Shown here: one piece after another, positions 60,276 to 64,000 of the stretch
How the letters are laid out: each line of letters starts with the position of its first letter
How positions within the stretch are numbered: position 1 is the first letter of the stretch
NCBI RefSeq assembly: GCF_014651695.1
Contig: NZ_BMXJ01000005.1
Span: 1 to 64,000 of the forward strand
Length of the DNA: 64,000 nt
Source of the DNA: Nocardiopsis terrae
GTDB taxonomy: Bacteria > Actinomycetota > Actinomycetes > Streptosporangiales > Streptosporangiaceae
Direction of reading: 5' to 3'
The notes under the pieces: model-generated
Seen by the model: only the letters and a program-made list of their open reading frames with translations
Database searches by the model: none
What the model was told of the DNA's origin: nothing
Program-made: the position numbers and the translations under genes

Positions 60276-62036
60276 TTACAGGTACTGGCCGGTGTTGGCG
60301 ACGGTGTCGATGGACCGACCGGAGTCGGCGCCCTTCTTGCCGGTCACCAGGGTCCGGATGTAGACGATGCGCTCGCCCTTCTTGCCGGAGATCCGGGCCC
60401 AGTCGTCCGGGTTGGTGGTGTTGGGCAGGTCCTCGTTCTCGCTGAACTCGTCCACGCAGGCCTGCAACAGGTGCGACACCCGGAGCCCCTTGGACTGGTG
60501 CTCGATGTAGTCCTTGATCGCCATCTTCTTGGCCCGCGAGACGATGTTCTCGATCATCGCGCCGGAGTTGAAGTCCTTGAAGTACAGGACCTCCTTGTCA
60601 CCGTTGGCGTAGGTGACCTCCAGGAAGCGGTTCTCCTCACCCTCGGTGTACATCCGCTCCACGACCCGCTGGATCATGGCGTCCACCGTGGCCGAGGCCG
60701 AACCGCCGTGCTCGGCGAGGTCGTCCTCGTGCAGCGGCAGCCCATCGGTGATGTACTTGCCGAAGATGTCCCGGGCGCCCTCGGCGTCGGGCCGCTCGAC
60801 CTTGATCTTGACGTCCAGGCGGCCGGGCCGCAGGATCGCCGGGTCGATCATGTCCTCACGGTTGGAGGCGCCGATGACGATGACGTTCTCCAGCCCCTCC
60901 ACACCGTCGATCTCGCTGAGCATCTGCGGGACGATGGTGTTCTCCACGTCGGAGGACACACCCGAACCGCGGACCCGGAAGATCGAGTCCATCTCGTCGA
61001 AGAACACGATGACCGGGGTGCCCTCGGAGGCCTTCTCCCTGGCCCGCTGGAAGACCAGGCGGATGTGCCGCTCGGTCTCGCCCACGTACTTGTTCAGCAG
61101 CTCCGGGCCCTTGATGTTGAGGAAGAAGCTCTTGCCGACGTCACGTCCGGTGCGCTCGGCGACCCGCTTGGCCAGCGAGTTGGCGACGGCCTTGGCGATG
61201 AGCGTCTTACCGCACCCGGGCGGACCGTAGAGCAGCACGCCCTTGGGCGGGGTGAGCTCGTGTTCCAGGAACAGGTCCTTGTAGAGGAAGGGCAGTTCGA
61301 CCGCGTCGCGGATCATCTCGATCTGCCCCGTCAGGCCACCGATGTCGGTGTAGGAGATGTCGGGGACCTCCTCGAGGATGAGCTCCTCGACCTCGGACTT
61401 GGGGATCCTCTCGTACACGTACCCCGAACGGGGCTCCAACAGCAGCGAGTCACCCGGGCGAATGGGCTCGTCCCGCAACGGCTCCGCCAACCGGACGATC
61501 TTCTCGTCGTCGTGGTGCGAGATCACCAGTGCCCGTTCACCGTCCTCGAGGACCTCCTTGAGCAGGACGACCTCGCCGACGGTCTCGAACGACTCCACCT
61601 CGACGACGTTGAACGCCTCGTTGAGCATGACCTCCTGGCCGGGGCGCAGGTTCTCCATGTCCACGGAGGGACTGACGTTGACCCGCATCTTGCGGCCGTT
61701 GGTGAAGATCTCGACGGTCTCGTCGTCGCGGGACCCAAGGTAGACACCGAAGCCCGACGGTGGCTGTGCGAGCCGGTCGACCTCCTCCTTGAGTGCCACG
61801 ATCTGCTCGCGCGCCTCCTTGAGTGTGGAGACGAGCCGTTCGTTCTGCCCGTTCGCGGCGGCTAGGTCGGCCTGGGCCTCCCGCAACCGCTCCTCCAGCA
61901 GACGCACATGTCGGGGCGAGTCGGCGAGCTTACGCCGAACCACGCTGAGTTCCTTTTCCATGTAGGAGACCTGGGCCGTGAGTTCAGCGACTTCACGGTC
62001 CCGGTCGCTCTGACGCTCGTCTTCGCGCTCGGCCAC
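60276..62036 (-). CDS. mpa: Proteasome-associated AAA+ ATPase (Mpa/ARC)
   Basis: The hexameric unfoldase that binds Pup and feeds the proteasome. The N-terminal coiled coil (about 15-95) is followed by OB-type domains. The AAA module has [16 protein letters not shown] (Walker A), [19 protein letters not shown] (Walker B) and [11 protein letters not shown]. The C-terminus ends QYL, the conserved motif that docks into the PrcA ring. GTG 62036 is chosen because GGGAGG lies 8 nt before it; GTG 62045 would sit directly on that site. About 586 residues. Confidence 0.95.
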   Translation of the reverse strand: MAEREDERQSDRDREVAELTAQVSYMEKELSVVRRKLADSPRHVRLLEERLREAQADLAAANGQNERLVSTLKEAREQIVALKEEVDRLAQPPSGFGVYLGSRDDETVEIFTNGRKMRVNVSPSVDMENLRPGQEVMLNEAFNVVEVESFETVGEVVLLKEVLEDGERALVISHHDDEKIVRLAEPLRDEPIRPGDSLLLEPRSGYVYERIPKSEVEELILEEVPDISYTDIGGLTGQIEMIRDAVELPFLYKDLFLEHELTPPKGVLLYGPPGCGKTLIAKAVANSLAKRVAERTGRDVGKSFFLNIKGPELLNKYVGETERHIRLVFQRAREKASEGTPVIVFFDEMDSIFRVRGSGVSSDVENTIVPQMLSEIDGVEGLENVIVIGASNREDMIDPAILRPGRLDVKIKVERPDAEGARDIFGKYITDGLPLHEDDLAEHGGSASATVDAMIQRVVERMYTEGEENRFLEVTYANGDKEVLYFKDFNSGAMIENIVSRAKKMAIKDYIEHQSKGLRVSHLLQACVDEFSENEDLPNTTNPDDWARISGKKGERIVYIRTLVTGKKGADSGRSIDTVANTGQYL

Positions 62037-62045
62037 GTCCGCCAC

Positions 62046-62290
62046 CTCCCTATGAGAAGGACGACTACTCGGGGTCCTACCTAACCTGTCCCTTTCCTAA
62101 CCTTCAAGTTTCGGAGAGTGTCGCGGGCCTCTGGTCGAGACCCTGCGTAGGCACAGGTCACAGTGGTGGCGAGCGACCCGGCGTAATGAGAAAGTAACCT
62201 CCGTGGCGGGCTCGGGGCAAGTGCCGCCCGGGCGCCGCGGCGCGTTCCGGCGGCTGCGGACGACCCCTCACGGCCTCCCCGGGACGGACC
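62046..62290. other. Upstream region of mpa
   Basis: A gene-free stretch carrying the mpa promoter. Two CCTAACCT direct repeats (62079-62086 and 62096-62103) lie 35-60 nt before the mpa start; nothing else was recognised. Confidence 0.4.
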
Positions 62291-62326
62291 GGGGGCCCGC
62301 CCGGACACCACCCCGGACGGGCCCCC
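62291..62326 (-). terminator. Terminator after trmI
   Basis: GGGGGCCCGCCCGG (62291-62304) pairs with CCGGACGGGCCCCC (62313-62326) with one mismatch, 30 nt beyond the trmI stop. Confidence 0.7.
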
Positions 62327-62355
62327 GACGGACCGCGTTCACCCGCGGACCGCTC

Positions 62356-63318
62356 TCACTCCCGGTTCTCGGAACTCCCCGCGTCCGGAACCCCCGCCGA
62401 GGGCTCGGCGGCGGGCGCGGCCGCCTTCGCACCCGCGTCGGCGGCGGCCCTGGCCGCCTCGTAGTCCTTGCCGTAGGCGCCCTTGGCCGGGCGGCGACGG
62501 CGCTCGGGCGCCTCCACCCCGTCGGCCAGACGGCGCGCGGTCACCAGGAAACCGGTGTGGCCGATCATCCGGTGGTCCGGGCGCACCGCCAGGCCCTCCA
62601 CGTGCCAGGTGCGCAGCATGGTCTCCCAGGAACGCGGCTCGTAGAAGCGGTCGTCCTCGCGCAGCTCCTCCACCACCCGGGAGAGCTGGGTGGTCGTGGC
62701 CACGTAACAGCACACCAGGCCGCCGGGGATCAACGCGCCGGCGACCGCGTCCAGGCACTCCCAGGGAGCGAGCATGTCCAGGAAGACCCGGTCCACCTCG
62801 GTCTCGTCGAGCTCCTCGACCAGGTCGCCCACGGTGAGTTCCCAGGCCGGGTGCGGACCGCCGTAGAACCTCTCCACGTTCTTACGGGCGATCTCCGCGA
62901 AGTCCGCGCGGCGCTCGTAGGAGTGGACCATGCCCTGTTCACCGACCGCGCGCAGCAGCCAGTTGGACATGGCGCCCGATCCGGCTCCGGCCTCGACCAC
63001 CCGGGCACCCGGGAAGATGTCGGCCTCGACCATGATCTGGGCGGCGTCCTTGGGGTAGACGATGGTCGCACCACGCTTCATGGAGAGCGTGTAATCGATG
63101 AGCAGGGGGCGCAGCGCCACGTAGGCCGTGCCGGTGTTGGAGCGCACCACACTGCCTTCGGGTTCGCCGATGAGGTCGTCGTGGTCGACCTTGCCCTTGT
63201 GCGAGTGGAAGGCTCCACCCTCACGCAGTGTGATGGTGTGCATGCGACCCTTCGGGTCGGTCAACTGCACGGTGTCGCCGTCGGTGAAGGGGCCGCGGCG
63301 GCCATGGATACCGGTCAA
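62356..63318 (-). CDS. trmI: tRNA (adenine-58-N1)-methyltransferase TrmI
   Basis: TrmI methylates A58 in the T-loop of tRNAs. The N-terminal beta-domain has [34 protein letters not shown]. The Rossmann part includes [42 protein letters not shown] (motif I) and [17 protein letters not shown]. The C-terminus carries an Ala/Arg-rich tail of about 45 residues. The start is TTG 63318 with a weak GAGAG upstream. In actinobacteria trmI is regularly next to the mpa cluster, as here. Confidence 0.94.
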   Translation of the reverse strand: MTGIHGRRGPFTDGDTVQLTDPKGRMHTITLREGGAFHSHKGKVDHDDLIGEPEGSVVRSNTGTAYVALRPLLIDYTLSMKRGATIVYPKDAAQIMVEADIFPGARVVEAGAGSGAMSNWLLRAVGEQGMVHSYERRADFAEIARKNVERFYGGPHPAWELTVGDLVEELDETEVDRVFLDMLAPWECLDAVAGALIPGGLVCCYVATTTQLSRVVEELREDDRFYEPRSWETMLRTWHVEGLAVRPDHRMIGHTGFLVTARRLADGVEAPERRRRPAKGAYGKDYEAARAAADAGAKAAAPAAEPSAGVPDAGSSENRE

Positions 63319-63513
63319 CGTCGCTCTCGTCTTCCCAGGTCGCGTTTGGTCAGGGCAGTCGCCCAGCGTATCGGCCCCGCGCTACCAGGACGAACCGGCG
63401 GCCCCGGAGCGCGTTCACGGAAAGCGTGCGAAGACCCCTCCCCTGGGGCAGGATCAGGCGTGTGGCACCGCCACGCCCCCGTACGGCAACGAGGACCACA
63501 GGAGAGACCACCC

Positions 63514-64000
63514 ATGTCACAGCAGACCACGGGCCTGGGAATCGACATCGGCGGAAGCGGCATCAAGGGCGCTCCGGTCGACCTGGTCTCCGGCGAGTTC
63601 CTCCGGGACCGCCTGAAAATCCTCACCCCCGAGCACGCGGGCCCCGACGCGGTGGCACAGGTCGTGGGCGAGATCGCCGCGCACTTCCCCGAGACCGCGG
63701 AAACCCCCCTGGGGGTCACCTTTCCCGGGGTGGTGCAGGGCGGGGTGGTGCGCACCGCCGCGAACCTGCACGAAAGCTGGATCGGCACCGACGCCCGGGC
63801 CCTGTTCTCCGAGACCGCGGGGCGTCCGGTGCGCGTGCTCAACGACGCCGACGCCGCCGCGCTGGCGGAGAACCGCTACGGGGCCGCGAAGGACGTGGAC
63901 GGCACGGTCCTGCTCACCACCCTGGGCACCGGTATCGGTACGGCTCTGGTCGTGGACGGGCGCCTGGTACCCAACACCGAGTTCGGCCACCTGGAGATAG
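63514..64000 (+). CDS. ppgK: Polyphosphate glucokinase (ROK family), truncated by window end
   Basis: The first 162 codons of a ROK-family sugar kinase that phosphorylates glucose using polyphosphate or ATP. It begins [19 protein letters not shown] (phosphate-1 loop), has [40 protein letters not shown] (catalytic Asp in the ND motif) and [20 protein letters not shown] (phosphate-2), and reaches the NTEFGHLE sequence at the edge. ATG 63514 has AGGAG at 63500-63504. Divergent from trmI. The 3' end lies outside the window. Confidence 0.93.
   Translation, partial: MSQQTTGLGIDIGGSGIKGAPVDLVSGEFLRDRLKILTPEHAGPDAVAQVVGEIAAHFPETAETPLGVTFPGVVQGGVVRTAANLHESWIGTDARALFSETAGRPVRVLNDADAAALAENRYGAAKDVDGTVLLTTLGTGIGTALVVDGRLVPNTEFGHLEI

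Noticed and set aside
1-64000. tRNA, rRNA, insertion sequences and prophage genes
   Set aside because: Looked for by eye on both strands (T-loop motifs, transposase motifs, integrase motifs); none was convincing. A covariance search would be needed to exclude tRNAs formally.

Overview
The window is high-GC actinobacterial DNA, most likely Nocardiopsis or a close relative. The reasons are the very high G+C, the complete Pup-proteasome gene set, the frequent GTG/TTG starts, and two secreted chymotrypsin-fold proteases whose mature sequences closely resemble the Nocardiopsis acid-resistant protease (NAPase).

Left end (1-10376): a type I-E CRISPR-Cas locus. An array of 11 visible repeats, which runs off the left edge, is transcribed leftward from a leader that also serves as the cas3 upstream region. 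Then come cas3 and a tightly coupled operon cas8e-cse2-cas7-cas5-cas6e-cas1-cas2. The cas3-cas8e gap holds the most interesting object in the window. It is a degenerate two-repeat mini-CRISPR whose 'spacer' matches a site just downstream of cas3 next to an AAG PAM. The match runs through guide positions 1-18, and the only mismatches are at positions 6 and 12, the bases that Cascade flips out. The target lies against a possible -10 box driving a 33-codon ORF with its own hairpin terminator. This is the layout of a CreTA (Cascade-guarded toxin-antitoxin) or CreR (Cas-autoregulating guide) module.

Middle (10377-39184): metabolic and stress genes. In order these are an NRDE protein, a CtpE-like P-type ATPase, a degenerate Nudix protein, an ArsR regulator with a metal-exporting P1B ATPase, a methyltransferase, a GNAT, a deaminase, a PaoABC-like molybdenum hydroxylase operon, an ion channel, FxsA, Lnt, an MsiK-type sugar ABC ATPase and TspO. 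Next is a possible RiPP locus (S9 peptidase, 35-residue acidic peptide, JmjC/cupin oxygenase). It is followed by a TetR/DUF2306 divergent pair with a palindromic operator, an FhuF-like iron reductase behind an iron box, an MFS transporter and PanD.

Right part (39185-63318): the conserved actinobacterial proteasome neighbourhood. Listed left to right, and mostly on the minus strand, it runs helY, lipid kinase, DUF397, tatC, tatA, pafBC (fused), DUF3866, formyltransferase-like, FKBP lipoprotein, pafA, prcA, prcB, pup, dop, mpa and trmI. Two tandem secreted proteases on the plus strand interrupt the usual dop-pup neighbourhood. Together Dop, PafA, Pup, PrcAB and Mpa make the pupylation and degradation machine. 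PafBC is the DNA-damage regulator commonly linked to it. The window ends inside a polyphosphate glucokinase gene (63514 onward).

Many gene ends carry perfect GC-rich hairpins, listed as terminators. No tRNA or rRNA gene was recognised. All functional calls rest on reading motifs by eye; no database search was run.
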